From NCBI RefSeq assembly GCF_035818635.1, contig NZ_JAYLLH010000019.1, positions 1-64,000 of the forward strand: a DNA stretch of 64,000 nt. Direction: 5' to 3'. Shown here piece by piece: positions 18,840 through 28,884 of this stretch; the stretch's first letter is position 1, and every line of letters begins with the position of its first letter. The notes below the pieces were generated by a model that had not been told where the DNA came from, searched no databases, and saw nothing but the letters and a program-made list of their open reading frames with translations. Position numbers and translations under genes: made by a program. Source of the stretch: Mesobacterium_A hydrothermale. GTDB lineage: Bacteria; Pseudomonadota; Alphaproteobacteria; Rhodobacterales; Rhodobacteraceae.

Positions 18840-20315
18840 TTGAAACACCAGACCCTCGCCCTGACCCAGGACCGGACCGCGACCTTCCGCTTCTTCTGGC
18901 TGTCGGCGCTTTCCATGGTGATAATCCTGTCGCTGTCGGTGATGGCACACGCCCGTGGCGCGCCCGAAAGCTTTGCAGACCTGGCGGAAAGCATCAGCCC
19001 CTCGGTGGTGAACATCACCACCTCGACCACGGTCGCGGGGCGTACGGGGCCACAGGGGATCGTGCCGGAGGGCAGCCCGTTCGAGGACTTTTTCCGCGAA
19101 TTTCAAGACCGTAACGGCGAAGGCAATCGTCCGCGCCGGTCTTCGGCCCTGGGCTCTGGTTTTGTGATTTCGGAAGACGGGTTCATCGTCACCAACAACC
19201 ACGTGATCGAAGGCGCGGACGAGATCGAGATCGAGTTCTTTTCCGGCCGGACGCTGTCGGCAACCGTGGTCGGCACCGACCCGAAGACCGACATCGCGCT
19301 TCTGAAGGTCGAGGCCGACGGCCCGCTGCCGTTCGTGGGTTTTGGCGACAGCGACACCGCGCGCGTCGGCGATTGGGTGATGGCAATGGGCAACCCGCTG
19401 GGGCAGGGGTTCTCTGTCAGCGCGGGGATCGTTTCGGCCCGCAACCGGGCGTTGTCGGGCACTTATGACGACTACATTCAGACAGACGCGGCAATCAACC
19501 GGGGCAACTCCGGCGGGCCGCTGTTCAACATGGATGGTCAGGTGATCGGCGTGAACACCGCGATCCTTTCGCCCAATGGCGGCTCGATCGGGATCGGGTT
19601 CTCGATGGCATCGAATGTGGTGACCAAGGTGGTCGACCAGCTCAAGGAATTCGGTGAAACCCGTCGTGGCTGGCTGGGCGTGCGCATTCAGGACGTGACG
19701 CCCGACGTGGCCGAGGCGCTGGGCCTGGAAGAACCGCGCGGGGCGCTGGTGTCCGACGTGCCCGATGGCCCGGCCAAGGATGGCGGGATTGAGGCCGGCG
19801 ACGTGATCCTGGATTTCGACGGTCGCGCGGTGGATGACACCCGCGGGCTGGTGCGCCAGGTCGGCAACGCGCCGGTTGGCAAGACCGTGCGCATCGTCGT
19901 CAACCGCAACGGCGAAAGCAAGACACTGAAGGTGACGCTGGGACGCCGCGAAGAGGCTGAAACTACCGATGCCGGCGACACCGCCGCCCCCGCCGGCCCC
20001 GAAGCACCGCAGCAAATGGACCTGCTGGGCATGACGTTGAGCCCGCTGACGGACACGCTGCGCGAAGAGCTGAATCTTGGCGACGGGATCGAGGGCCTGG
20101 CCGTGATCGAGGTGTCGGAAGCTGCCGAAGCCTTTGAGAAAGGGCTGCGCAAAGGCGACGTGATCACCGAGGCCGGGCAAAGCCCGGTGCGTGCGCTGAG
20201 CGATCTTCAGGACCGCCTCACCGAAGCGGAAGAGGCCGGGCGGAAATCCATCCTGCTGCTGGTGCGCCGTGGCACCGATCCGCGCTTCGTCGCGCTGACC
20301 ATCGGACAGGACTGA
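18840..20315 (+). CDS. Periplasmic serine protease, DegP/DegQ (Do) family
   Basis: This 491-residue HtrA protease degrades or refolds damaged envelope proteins. A signal or anchor helix lies at about 19-38. The catalytic triad is H121 (TNNHVIEG), D151 (DPKTDIALL) and S224 (GNSGGPLFN). Two PDZ domains follow at about 265-370 and 400-490. The start is a TTG at 18840 with GGAG seven bases upstream; the longer frame from 18699 has no comparable site. A strong terminator follows. Relatives often have such a gene next to hflC; here it stands alone. Confidence 0.95.
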   Translation: MKHQTLALTQDRTATFRFFWLSALSMVIILSLSVMAHARGAPESFADLAESISPSVVNITTSTTVAGRTGPQGIVPEGSPFEDFFREFQDRNGEGNRPRRSSALGSGFVISEDGFIVTNNHVIEGADEIEIEFFSGRTLSATVVGTDPKTDIALLKVEADGPLPFVGFGDSDTARVGDWVMAMGNPLGQGFSVSAGIVSARNRALSGTYDDYIQTDAAINRGNSGGPLFNMDGQVIGVNTAILSPNGGSIGIGFSMASNVVTKVVDQLKEFGETRRGWLGVRIQDVTPDVAEALGLEEPRGALVSDVPDGPAKDGGIEAGDVILDFDGRAVDDTRGLVRQVGNAPVGKTVRIVVNRNGESKTLKVTLGRREEAETTDAGDTAAPAGPEAPQQMDLLGMTLSPLTDTLREELNLGDGIEGLAVIEVSEAAEAFEKGLRKGDVITEAGQSPVRALSDLQDRLTEAEEAGRKSILLLVRRGTDPRFVALTIGQD

Positions 20316-20336
20316 CGGCCGACAAACCGGAAATGC

Positions 20337-20366
20337 AAAAGGGGCGCCGCGCAGGCGCCCCTTTTT
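20337..20366. terminator. Bidirectional terminator after the Do-family protease gene
   Basis: GGGGCGCC and GGCGCCCC arms have a GCGCA loop, flanked by AAAA on one side and TTTTT on the other. It serves the protease gene and possibly the convergent SAF-domain gene. Confidence 0.93.
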
Positions 20367-20385
20367 CATGGGGCGTTTACATGGC

Positions 20386-21588
20386 CTATTCCGCCGCCAG
20401 CGCGGTACCGCAGACCGCCGGACAGTGCCGCGCCTTGCGCCACAGGGCGAACCGCGGGTCGCGTTCGGAATAGATGCAATCGGCCAGACGAATACGCTGT
20501 CCGGCGGCCATCGGCCGTTTCAGCGTCAGCCCGTCGCACAATACCAGGGGCAGACCTTCGTCCATGGCATATTCGGTTTGGCCGTCCAGGGTTTCGGTGC
20601 AGCCGAAGGCGGCCTTGCCCTGCACACCGTCCAGCCGTTCACCAGCCACAAGATCGCGTGCGGCAAAGGCCACCAAGGCGCTGCGGCTGCCAAACCACGG
20701 CGCCAGCATCGTGCCCGGGGCGGCAGCCGGCAGGGCGCGCGCAGTGTCCAGGATCGCCGCCGCCCCGGCCGGGACCGGAACATGGTAAAGCTGATGTCGG
20801 TCGCGTTGCGCGTCCGGGGTCAGCCCGGGGCAGGTTGTACCATCCGGCGCCAGGGCCCGTACAAAAACGGCGGGTGCGGCGTCCGGATGGGTGGCGGTGA
20901 GCAAGCCCAGCGCATCGTCTGCGTCCGTTTGCGGCAGGTGCAGCAGCTCATCAACAGAGTCGAGGTCCAGCGGGTCGCGCCGGGCGATGCCGCCAAGCGC
21001 GTTGGACAGACAGCCAAGAACGGATTTTTCACGGTGTTGCGGCGGGTCGGCGCGCAGGATCCCGGCCACTTGCGGAACGAGCCCATGGCCCGCCAAACGG
21101 CGGTTCAGCGCCCAAAGCGCGCCCGCCGCGCCGCCGTCTTGAAGCGCATAGCCCAGGTCGCCCGCGCGGGCGATATCCAGCAACCAGGCGCCATAGGCCA
21201 GGTCTGCGGACGGGTCCGTCATCACCACATGGGTGCCAGCCACAAGCGCGGCTTCGGCCAGGATCGCGGCCTCTGCCGGGGGCAGATCGGCAAGGACGAG
21301 CACATCCGCCGCTTCACAGGCGGCTGCCAGGTGCAGGTCCTGGCAAAGCGCGACCTGTCCGCAGCAGATGGCGCGGTGCACCTCGGCGCAACTGTCGGTC
21401 AGCCGGGTGGGCAGGCCCGCAGCCTCGGCCCCGTTCTCGGCCCTGGCGCGGCGGCTGTCGGCCATCAGCACCAGACGCAGCCCGTCGGTCTCACGCGCCT
21501 GTCGCGCCAGCCCGGCCCCCAGCGCCCCGATCCCGGCAATGGCGATCCGCAGCGGACGGTCAGCGGCAATGGAAAGCGTGGCGGCCAT
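20386..21588 (-). CDS. Homoserine dehydrogenase-like protein with SAF domain
   Basis: The 400-residue protein begins with a Rossmann dinucleotide fold (LRIAIAGIGALGAGLA, residues ~14-29) like homoserine dehydrogenases. After a middle catalytic-like part, it ends in an SAF-type beta domain (about 330-385, DGLTLKRPMAAGQRIRLAD). This matches the group of predicted homoserine dehydrogenases with SAF domains, whose substrate is not settled. The start at 21588 has AAGGAG seven bases upstream. It is not next to threonine or methionine genes, so a true homoserine role is doubtful. Confidence 0.75.
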   Translation of the reverse strand: MAATLSIAADRPLRIAIAGIGALGAGLARQARETDGLRLVLMADSRRARAENGAEAAGLPTRLTDSCAEVHRAICCGQVALCQDLHLAAACEAADVLVLADLPPAEAAILAEAALVAGTHVVMTDPSADLAYGAWLLDIARAGDLGYALQDGGAAGALWALNRRLAGHGLVPQVAGILRADPPQHREKSVLGCLSNALGGIARRDPLDLDSVDELLHLPQTDADDALGLLTATHPDAAPAVFVRALAPDGTTCPGLTPDAQRDRHQLYHVPVPAGAAAILDTARALPAAAPGTMLAPWFGSRSALVAFAARDLVAGERLDGVQGKAAFGCTETLDGQTEYAMDEGLPLVLCDGLTLKRPMAAGQRIRLADCIYSERDPRFALWRKARHCPAVCGTALAAE

Positions 21589-21725
21589 GGAGAGACTCCT
21601 TGCAAGACGAAACCCGAACCTGATGTCTTGCAGGTGTCTGCGGAGTTTTTCAGGCACCAAAATGGCAATGCCACGTCGCCGCCGCGCAGCATGAGGCGTC
21701 AGCGCAGACGATCCCCCGTCTGCAT

Positions 21726-21780
21726 CTTTTGCTTTTCAAATACCTTGAGGAGGTGGGGGCAGAGCCCCCATCGGCCGATC
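21726..21780 (+). repeat. Modular hairpin repeat, copy C (divergent)
   Basis: The copy reads TTTGCTTTTCAAATACC, then TTGAGGAGG in place of the usual G run, then GGGGGC-AGA-GCCCCC, then a short TCGGCCGA palindrome. It has no long final stem, so it looks decayed or shortened. It lies between two minus-strand genes in the opposite orientation. Confidence 0.7.
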
Positions 21781-21790
21781 CTTTCCGCCG

Positions 21791-22300
21791 TCACTCGCCC
21801 CGGTTCACCGCGACCAGCCCCAGTTCACGGGCGGTGTCCATCGAAAGTTGCGCGCTTTTCAGGCCGCGTTCGCGCTGGAACCGGCCAAGGGCGTCGCGCG
21901 TTGCATTGTCCATCGTTCCGGTGATCGCGCTTTTGTAATAGCCACGGGCAAAGAGCGCGCGTTGTAGCGACGACAGGAATTCCGGCGTCATGGTGGACGG
22001 GCAGGGGGACTCGAACCGGTACTCGCCGCGAGGTTTGACCAGCTTCGGCACCGGCCCGTTGCGATAGATCGGCGGTTGCAGCACGTTGCCCCACTTGTCG
22101 ACCTGCGCCGGCACCACCTGCACCTGGCCCATGACCTGTTCATATTCGGCAGGGGTGGTTTCCACTGCCCAGCAGGTGCCGGAGGAGTCCTTTTGCGGCG
22201 CGGCCACGGGGGTGTTGCGCGACGCGGCATCCCCGGTCGCGGGCGTTTCCATGCAGGCCGCCACAGCCAGCAGCGCGGCAAGGGGAGGCAGGATTTTCAT
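21791..22300 (-). CDS. Putative lipoprotein with peptidoglycan-binding domain
   Basis: The protein has 169 residues. The N-terminus is a lipoprotein signal with a lipobox near AVAACMETP (Cys16). The C-terminal ~60 residues form a PG_binding_1 repeat (LQRALFARGYYKSAITGTMD, then TRDALGRFQRERGL). It is therefore likely anchored in the envelope and able to bind the cell wall. The start at 22300 (MKILPP) is chosen because it gives the signal; the frame is open further upstream. It is divergent from the ferredoxin gene, with about 258 bases between. Confidence 0.82.
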   Translation of the reverse strand: MKILPPLAALLAVAACMETPATGDAASRNTPVAAPQKDSSGTCWAVETTPAEYEQVMGQVQVVPAQVDKWGNVLQPPIYRNGPVPKLVKPRGEYRFESPCPSTMTPEFLSSLQRALFARGYYKSAITGTMDNATRDALGRFQRERGLKSAQLSMDTARELGLVAVNRGE

Positions 22301-22558
22301 GTCGACTGCACGTGCCTGTCTGTTGCACTTGTTGTTGCCGCGCACCCTAGCGGTTTTGGCGTACCGAGGAAAGCATTCCGACGGTCGCCGGCGGATGTCC
22401 ATGGGGCTGGCGCGGCGCGCAGGCCACGCTTTGCCACGCATCGTTGCGCCCGCAAAACAGACAACACCACGACACGGACGGAATTTCACGCAAAAGGGGC
22501 TGGCAGGTGCCGTGCAGTGGCACTAGGTAGGGACGGAACAAAATTCTGGAGCGGTGGA

Positions 22559-22882
22559 ATGGCGAAAATCACCTATATCGAACATAACGGCACCGAACAT
22601 GTGGTCGACGTGGCCAACGGCCTGACCGTGATGGAAGGCGCGCGCGACAACAACATCCCTGGCATCGATGCCGATTGCGGCGGCGCCTGTGCCTGTTCGA
22701 CCTGCCACGTCTACGTGCATCCGGACTGGGTGGAAAAGCTGCCTGCGAAGGACGACATGGAAGAGGACATGCTGGACTTCGCCTTTGAGCCCGATGCGGC
22801 ACGCTCGCGCCTGACCTGCCAGATCAAGGTGACTGACGCGCTGGACGGCTTGATCGTGCAGATGCCCGAAAAGCAGATCTGA
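22559..22882 (+). CDS. [2Fe-2S] ferredoxin
   Basis: This small electron carrier has 107 residues. Ligands fit C40, C46, C49 (DCGGACACSTCH) and C87 (RLTCQIK), the spacing of adrenodoxin/FdxB-type ferredoxins. That group serves iron-sulfur assembly or P450s. GGAG lies eight bases before the ATG at 22559; the longer open frame is spurious. The stop overlaps the start of the next gene by one base. No isc genes are in the window, so its partner is unknown; a ferredoxin reductase and a P450 occur near 51-53 kb. Confidence 0.93.
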   Translation: MAKITYIEHNGTEHVVDVANGLTVMEGARDNNIPGIDADCGGACACSTCHVYVHPDWVEKLPAKDDMEEDMLDFAFEPDAARSRLTCQIKVTDALDGLIVQMPEKQI

Positions 22883-23628
22883 TGCCCGGGGGCGCGCCGC
22901 GACGGCCCGCCCGCCCGTGGCATCGCCTTGCCCGCGTCGCGGGACTGGCGATGTGCCTGTGGACTGCGGGCAACGTGGCGGTTGCGCAGGCCATCGCCGA
23001 CGCGCGCTATGGCGCGCCGACCACGCGCTATGCCCATGGCGTGCTGGGCGACGCGGTCGAGTGGGGCGCGCTTGAGATGCGCCTGGCCGACGGCAGGACC
23101 GTTCGGCTGGTGCTGCCCGAGACACGCGTTTTCGAAGACATTGCCCCCCGGTTGGTCGATCTCGACAGCGACGGTGCGCCCGAGGTGATCGTTGTGGAAA
23201 GCGACAACCGCCTGGGCGCGCGGCTGGCGGTTTATGGATCTGGCGGGATGTTGGCGGCAACGCCGTTCATTGGCCGGGCCTATCGCTGGCTGGCACCGAT
23301 CGGGGCGGCAGACCTGGACGGCGATGGCGCGGTCGAGATCGCTTTTGTGGACCGGCCGCATCTGGCCAAGACCCTGCGCATCTGGCGCTACCGGGCCGGT
23401 GCGCTGGCGGAGGTGGCCAGCCTGCCGGGCCTGACCAATCACCAGATCGGCTGGGACTTCATCGCGGGCGGGATCCGCGATTGCGGCCAGGGCCCCGAGA
23501 TGATCACCGCCGACGGCGATTGGCGCCGGGTGATGGCGACGGGATTTGGCGCGGGGCGTTTTGCCAGCCGCGAGATCGGTGCCTATGCCGGGCCTGACAG
23601 CCTGCGCGCCGCGCTGGACTGCCGCTGA
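22882..23628 (+). CDS. Secreted FG-GAP/VCBS-like repeat protein
   Basis: The 248-residue protein has a signal peptide (about residues 1-36, ending AVAQA). Two calcium-loop-like motifs, DLDSDGAPEV and DLDGDGAVEI, fit FG-GAP/VCBS beta-propeller repeats. It is likely periplasmic or exported. The start overlaps the ferredoxin stop (TGATG), so the two genes are co-translated. Nothing in the sequence says why it is paired with a ferredoxin. Confidence 0.78.
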   Translation: MPGGAPRRPARPWHRLARVAGLAMCLWTAGNVAVAQAIADARYGAPTTRYAHGVLGDAVEWGALEMRLADGRTVRLVLPETRVFEDIAPRLVDLDSDGAPEVIVVESDNRLGARLAVYGSGGMLAATPFIGRAYRWLAPIGAADLDGDGAVEIAFVDRPHLAKTLRIWRYRAGALAEVASLPGLTNHQIGWDFIAGGIRDCGQGPEMITADGDWRRVMATGFGAGRFASREIGAYAGPDSLRAALDCR

Positions 23629-23684
23629 CAAGTCGTCCCGGGCGGGATCGCACCCGGCAACGGGGCCCGCGGCATCGCGCCGGG

Positions 23685-24255
23685 TCAGTCGTTGGTGGGC
23701 GGATCCAGCGCGTCGATCATCGCCGGCAAAAGGGTCGCGGGAAGGGTCGGCTGTTTCTTCCAGGGGGCATTGCCCTGGATCAGCAGCACGCCAAGCCCCG
23801 CCAGCATCAGCATCGGCAGCGCGGCGGCGGCCATCCGGTCGCCTGAGATGCCGCTGACCGCGGCGGCGATCAGGATGCCGAGGCTGAACAAAAGCGAAGA
23901 CGCCCCGATCGCGAACATCGCCCAGCGGGCGCCGCCGGTTTCGCCGATGGCCACGGGCAGGTCTGGCGTGTTTTCCGCCAGGTGCGTCGCCAGCGCACGG
24001 CACAGCGCATGGTGGGCGGCGCGGTCGCTGTCGGTCACCGGCAGGCTGGCATCCCGGTTCAGCCCGATGTGCACGACGCGCTTGCCGGTGTAAAGGTCGA
24101 GCCGCCGCATCCGCTGGCCCCTGATCACGTGATCAACCAGCGCAGCCCGGGTCACGTTGGACAGTTCCAGCGTGCCATGCGGCCCGTGCAAGAGCCCCGG
24201 TTCCAGCCGGTAGGTCACCTGCGCGCGCAAGGGCGCAGGGCGGAAGCTGAAGCTT

Positions 24256-24266
<11 letters not shown>
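23685..24266 (-). CDS. Membrane protein of unknown function
   Basis: The protein has 193 residues. The first ~110 are soluble, with a beta-rich look (FSFRPAPLRAQVTYRLEPG, then TGKRVVHIGLN). Two membrane helices follow at about 117-140 and 146-163. I do not recognise a family. The start at 24266 overlaps the end of purD by 11 bases, so it is probably in the purD transcript. A longer in-frame start at 24335 lies deeper inside purD and is less likely. Confidence 0.65.
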
Positions 24267-25527
<1,261 letters not shown>

Positions 25528-25559
25528 GGGCGTTCGTCCTTTGTCTGTGATCGCCGTCC

Positions 25560-25618
25560 GCCTGCGGCGGAGCGGGGGCGCTGCACCCGGACCCCCGGGA
25601 TATTTTCCGCCAGAAGAA
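25560..25618 (-). repeat. Modular hairpin repeat, copy D (variant)
   Basis: On the minus strand this reads AAAATATCCCGGGGGT, then GGGTGC-AGC-GCCCC, then TCCGCC-GCA-GGCGGA. It lacks the TTTGG/CCAAA arm of copies A and B but keeps the G run, the central stem and the final stem with a GCA loop. It lies between the divergent starts of purD and xseA. Confidence 0.7.
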
Positions 25619-25688
25619 GCAGGAGGCGGTTTTGCTTCGTCGCAGCCTCCTTTACGGTAGGCGGGCAGGCAAGGGCAAGCGAGGCGTC

Positions 25689-27227
25689 ATGGATCTGATC
25701 GACGAAGGCACGACCGGGAACGCCCCGGAATTCACCGTCTCTGAATTGTCGGGTGCGGTGAAACGGGTGATCGAGGGCGAGTTCGGATTCGTGCGCGTGC
25801 GCGGCGAGGTCGGGCGCGTCAGCCGACCGCGTTCCGGGCATGTCTACCTGGACCTGAAGGATGACCGGTCGGTGATTTCCGGGGTGATGTGGAAGGGTGT
25901 GGCGGCGCGTTTGGACCAGCAACCCGAGGAAGGGATGGAGGTGATCGCCACGGGGCGGCTGACCACGTTCCCGGGACAGTCGAAATACCAGATCGTGATC
26001 GACGATATCCGGCCTGCGGGCATGGGGGCGCTGATGGCCATGCTGGAAAAGCGCAAGGCGGCGCTGGCGGCGGAGGGGCTGTTCGCGACTGAGCGCAAGA
26101 AGGCCTTGCCGTATTTGCCCGAGATTATCGGCGTGGTGACCTCGCCCTCGGGGGCGGTGATCCGGGACATCCTGCACCGGTTGCGCGACCGGTTCCCGCG
26201 CAAGGTGCTGATCTGGCCAGTGGCCGTGCAGGGGGCGGCCTGCGCGCCCGACGTGGCCCGGGCGATTGCCGGATTCAACCGGCTTTCGCCGGGGGGCGCG
26301 CTGCCGAGACCCGACCTGATTATCGTTGCGCGGGGCGGTGGTTCGGTCGAAGACCTGTGGGGGTTCAACGAGGAAATCGTTGTGCGCGCGGCGGCGGCAT
26401 CCGAGATCCCGCTGATATCCGCCGTCGGGCATGAGACCGATACCACGCTGATCGACTTCGCGGCGGACCGGCGGGCGCCGACACCGACGGCAGCGGCGGA
26501 AATCGCCGTACCCGTTCGGCTGGACCTGTTGTCGTGGGTGGGTGAGGCCGAAGCACGGATGCGACGGGCCTTGGGCCAGGGGCTGGACCGGCGCGGGCAA
26601 CGGCTGCGGGACCTGTCGCGCGGGTTGCCGCGGTTGCAAACCTTGCTGGACGGACCTTCGCAGCGGTTCGATCTGTTGGCAGACCGCCTGCCCAAGGCAT
26701 TGCGCGGGAGCGTCGATCGCCGCCGGGTCACGCTGTCCGAAACATCGGGCAGCTTGCGTCCGGGCCTCTTGACCCGAGCGCTGGCGGCAGAGGTGAGAGG
26801 TCTGCGGGAAACCGGCGTGCGGCTGGCGCCTGGGTTGAGCCGGGTGATCTCTGCCAAGACGGAAGCGCTGGGCCGACGCGCCGACCGGTTGACACCGCGC
26901 CCGATCCTGCGCGAAATCGCGGTCGGCAAGAACCAGCTGGAAGGGCTGTCCCGGCGCCTGGCGGAGGCGGGGCAGGCTCAGGTCAAGGGGCCGCGCGACC
27001 GCCTGGCTGCGCTCGGACGGCTGCATGAAACGCTGGGGTATGAGGCCACGCTGGAGCGCGGCTTTGCCGTTGTGCGCGGCGATGGCCATGTGGTGACCAC
27101 CAAAGTGGATGCAGAAGCCGCTTCGGGACTTGAGATCCAGTTTGCCGATGGTCGAATGAAAATCGGCGGGGCCGTGCGCAAATCGAAGCAGGTCATGGAC
27201 AAACCCGAACAGGGATCACTGTTCTGA
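25689..27227 (+). CDS. xseA: Exodeoxyribonuclease VII large subunit
   Basis: XseA is the catalytic large subunit of the single-strand exonuclease VII. The 512-residue protein has an N-terminal OB fold (FTVSELSGAVKRVIEGEFG), then the catalytic domain with SPSGAVIRDIL, ARGGGSVEDLW and SAVGHETDTTL, and a long helical C-terminal part. The start ATG at 25689 gives the family-like N-terminus; the longer frame overlaps repeat D. No xseB is in the window. It is followed by a large inverted repeat. Confidence 0.96.
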   Translation: MDLIDEGTTGNAPEFTVSELSGAVKRVIEGEFGFVRVRGEVGRVSRPRSGHVYLDLKDDRSVISGVMWKGVAARLDQQPEEGMEVIATGRLTTFPGQSKYQIVIDDIRPAGMGALMAMLEKRKAALAAEGLFATERKKALPYLPEIIGVVTSPSGAVIRDILHRLRDRFPRKVLIWPVAVQGAACAPDVARAIAGFNRLSPGGALPRPDLIIVARGGGSVEDLWGFNEEIVVRAAAASEIPLISAVGHETDTTLIDFAADRRAPTPTAAAEIAVPVRLDLLSWVGEAEARMRRALGQGLDRRGQRLRDLSRGLPRLQTLLDGPSQRFDLLADRLPKALRGSVDRRRVTLSETSGSLRPGLLTRALAAEVRGLRETGVRLAPGLSRVISAKTEALGRRADRLTPRPILREIAVGKNQLEGLSRRLAEAGQAQVKGPRDRLAALGRLHETLGYEATLERGFAVVRGDGHVVTTKVDAEAASGLEIQFADGRMKIGGAVRKSKQVMDKPEQGSLF

Positions 27228-27236
27228 CGTTCCTGG

Positions 27237-27316
27237 CTTTCATCTTTCCAAAAATACTCAAAACGCGACGCTTGTCATACAGTGCGGCCTTTTGAGTACT
27301 TAGAGAAAGATGAAAG
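27237..27316. repeat. 30-base inverted repeat between xseA and the next gene
   Basis: Arms at 27237-27266 and 27287-27316 match at 25 of 30 positions, with a 20-base spacer. The outer 12 bases (CTTTCATCTTTC) and the inner TACTCAAAA are perfect. It lies between convergent genes and could act as a bidirectional terminator, though neither arm ends in a clean U run. Confidence 0.8.
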
Positions 27317-27319
27317 AGA

Positions 27320-27718
27320 TCAGACCCCGACATCCGGGCCGAGGCACATCATCGGTTCGTCGTTCTGGCGCGCCTCATAGAGTATCGTGGCCGTGGGATC
27401 GTTGGCAAAAATCGCGCGCAACCCGCCGCTTTCGCGATAAAAGCTCCAACACTGAGGAGTTGGCGTGTCTTCGTAGATGAAGCAGATCAGGCCGGCGTCT
27501 TCGTACCAGAAGCCGTCTTTGCACTTGCCATCGAGGAATGACCAGCGCACGCGGCGATTGTCGAGGTATTCCTCGACCCCGTAGGCCTGGCCATCCTGTC
27601 CGAAATAGAGCGTCTTGCCCGTGACATAGGATTCGAACTCGCTGGCTGAAAGCGGCTCTGCCGCTTGCGCGGACAGGGCGGTCAGAAGGGTCAGGGCGAA
27701 GGCGATGATACGTGTCAT
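27320..27718 (-). CDS. Secreted protein of unknown function
   Basis: The 132-residue protein has a signal peptide (residues 1-19, MTRIIAFALTLLTALSAQA). The mature domain is small and acidic, with four cysteines (KCKDG, LICFI, PQCWSF, MMCLG) that could form two disulfides. I recognise no named family. The start ATG at 27718 gives the signal; the frame extends far upstream but as antisense of the next gene. It lies about 50 bases downstream of the alkane-monooxygenase-like gene on the same strand. Confidence 0.75.
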   Translation of the reverse strand: MTRIIAFALTLLTALSAQAAEPLSASEFESYVTGKTLYFGQDGQAYGVEEYLDNRRVRWSFLDGKCKDGFWYEDAGLICFIYEDTPTPQCWSFYRESGGLRAIFANDPTATILYEARQNDEPMMCLGPDVGV

Positions 27719-27765
27719 GGGATCAGTCTGACAGAAACGCGTGGTTTTCGGAACTGTATCGGCGG

Positions 27766-28791
27766 TCACATCTGCGTTGTGCCAGCCCATTTTCGCGCCC
27801 GGTGATCCATCACGCGGCGCCAAAGCGGTGGGACAAGCGCGATGACAGCCATCACTGGCAGCGCGTAGGGCAACACAGGCATTGATGCCGGGTGCAGTTC
27901 CAGCGCCGGATAGCGGCGGCCGGGATGTGCGTGGTGATCGGAATGCCGGGGGGCGTTCAGCATCAGGGCCGAGGAAAACCAGTGTGGCGCGTTCCAGCTG
28001 TGCGCGGGGCCGACCGGTTCCGGGCGACCGTCGGCGCGGTTTGTGCGGCGCAGGCCATAGTGCTGGACGTAGTCCGAGAGCAAGAGTTGCGCTTGGGCAT
28101 AAGACGACAGTGCGAGCAGCCACAACAGGCCGGGCAGGCCCGCCACCGCCGTGGCGAGCGCCCCTGAAACGAGTGCGCCCAGGGCATACGTGACATAGGG
28201 GTGCAGACCGGCCTTGGCGCTCCGCTTGCGCAGGGCGGCCTCGGCGCGCCAGCCTTCGCGGAACGAACCGTGCCATGCCCTGAGCGCGAAGCGCCAGAAG
28301 CTTTCGCCATGGCGCGCGGAGTTCGGGTCGGCATCGGTGGCGGCATGAATGTGATGCACCCGGACGTGGGCCGAAGCGTGGTGGCCAAAAAGAACAGAAC
28401 AATAGACCGCGACGCCCAGCCGGTGAAACCATCGGTTGGACCGGTGGATCAGTTCATGTGCGTTTGAATTTCCGACCTGACCAAGAAACAGACTGAGCGC
28501 GACGAAGATCAGAGCCTTTTGCGTGGTGCCGGTGGCGGTCTGGCTCAGCACGTGGATCCCGCCGAACAGCAGCGGGAATTGAGCCAACGCCAGTGCAACC
28601 GACAGGGGATCGGCGGCGGGAAACTCGGCGCTGTCCGGGGCTTCTGGCGCTGCCAGTGCGGCGATCTTGTCCATCAGGAAGGTGAAAAGGGTGATATAGG
28701 CCAGTGCCAGGCCCGACCATGCGCCGCCCACGGTCAGCGCAAGTGCCAAAAGCGCCACCATGGTCAGGGTCACTGCGCCGAAGCGGATCAT
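27766..28791 (-). CDS. Alkane 1-monooxygenase-like membrane diiron enzyme
   Basis: Enzymes of this family hydroxylate alkanes or related chains in the inner membrane with rubredoxin as electron donor. The 341-residue protein has about six helices. The histidine clusters fit the family in order: HELIHR (about 119-124), HHASAHVRVHH (about 145-155) and NAPRHSDHHAHPG near 285. The start is at 28791 (MIRFGA). No rubredoxin gene or alkane regulator is nearby, so the substrate is uncertain. Confidence 0.87.
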   Translation of the reverse strand: MIRFGAVTLTMVALLALALTVGGAWSGLALAYITLFTFLMDKIAALAAPEAPDSAEFPAADPLSVALALAQFPLLFGGIHVLSQTATGTTQKALIFVALSLFLGQVGNSNAHELIHRSNRWFHRLGVAVYCSVLFGHHASAHVRVHHIHAATDADPNSARHGESFWRFALRAWHGSFREGWRAEAALRKRSAKAGLHPYVTYALGALVSGALATAVAGLPGLLWLLALSSYAQAQLLLSDYVQHYGLRRTNRADGRPEPVGPAHSWNAPHWFSSALMLNAPRHSDHHAHPGRRYPALELHPASMPVLPYALPVMAVIALVPPLWRRVMDHRARKWAGTTQM

Positions 28792-28884
28792 GCGATGTGT
28801 CGTCCTTTTGTCTGTCGCTTGAACATAGCCGGTCTTTCCGCCACCGATAGGACCAAAGCGGGGCAATTCCGGGAAAGGCGTGGC

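Noticed and set aside
14800..20400. Horizontal transfer of the acidic-protein region
   Set aside because: Composition bias is explained by Asp/Glu/Ala codons; no integrase, tRNA or direct repeats flank it.
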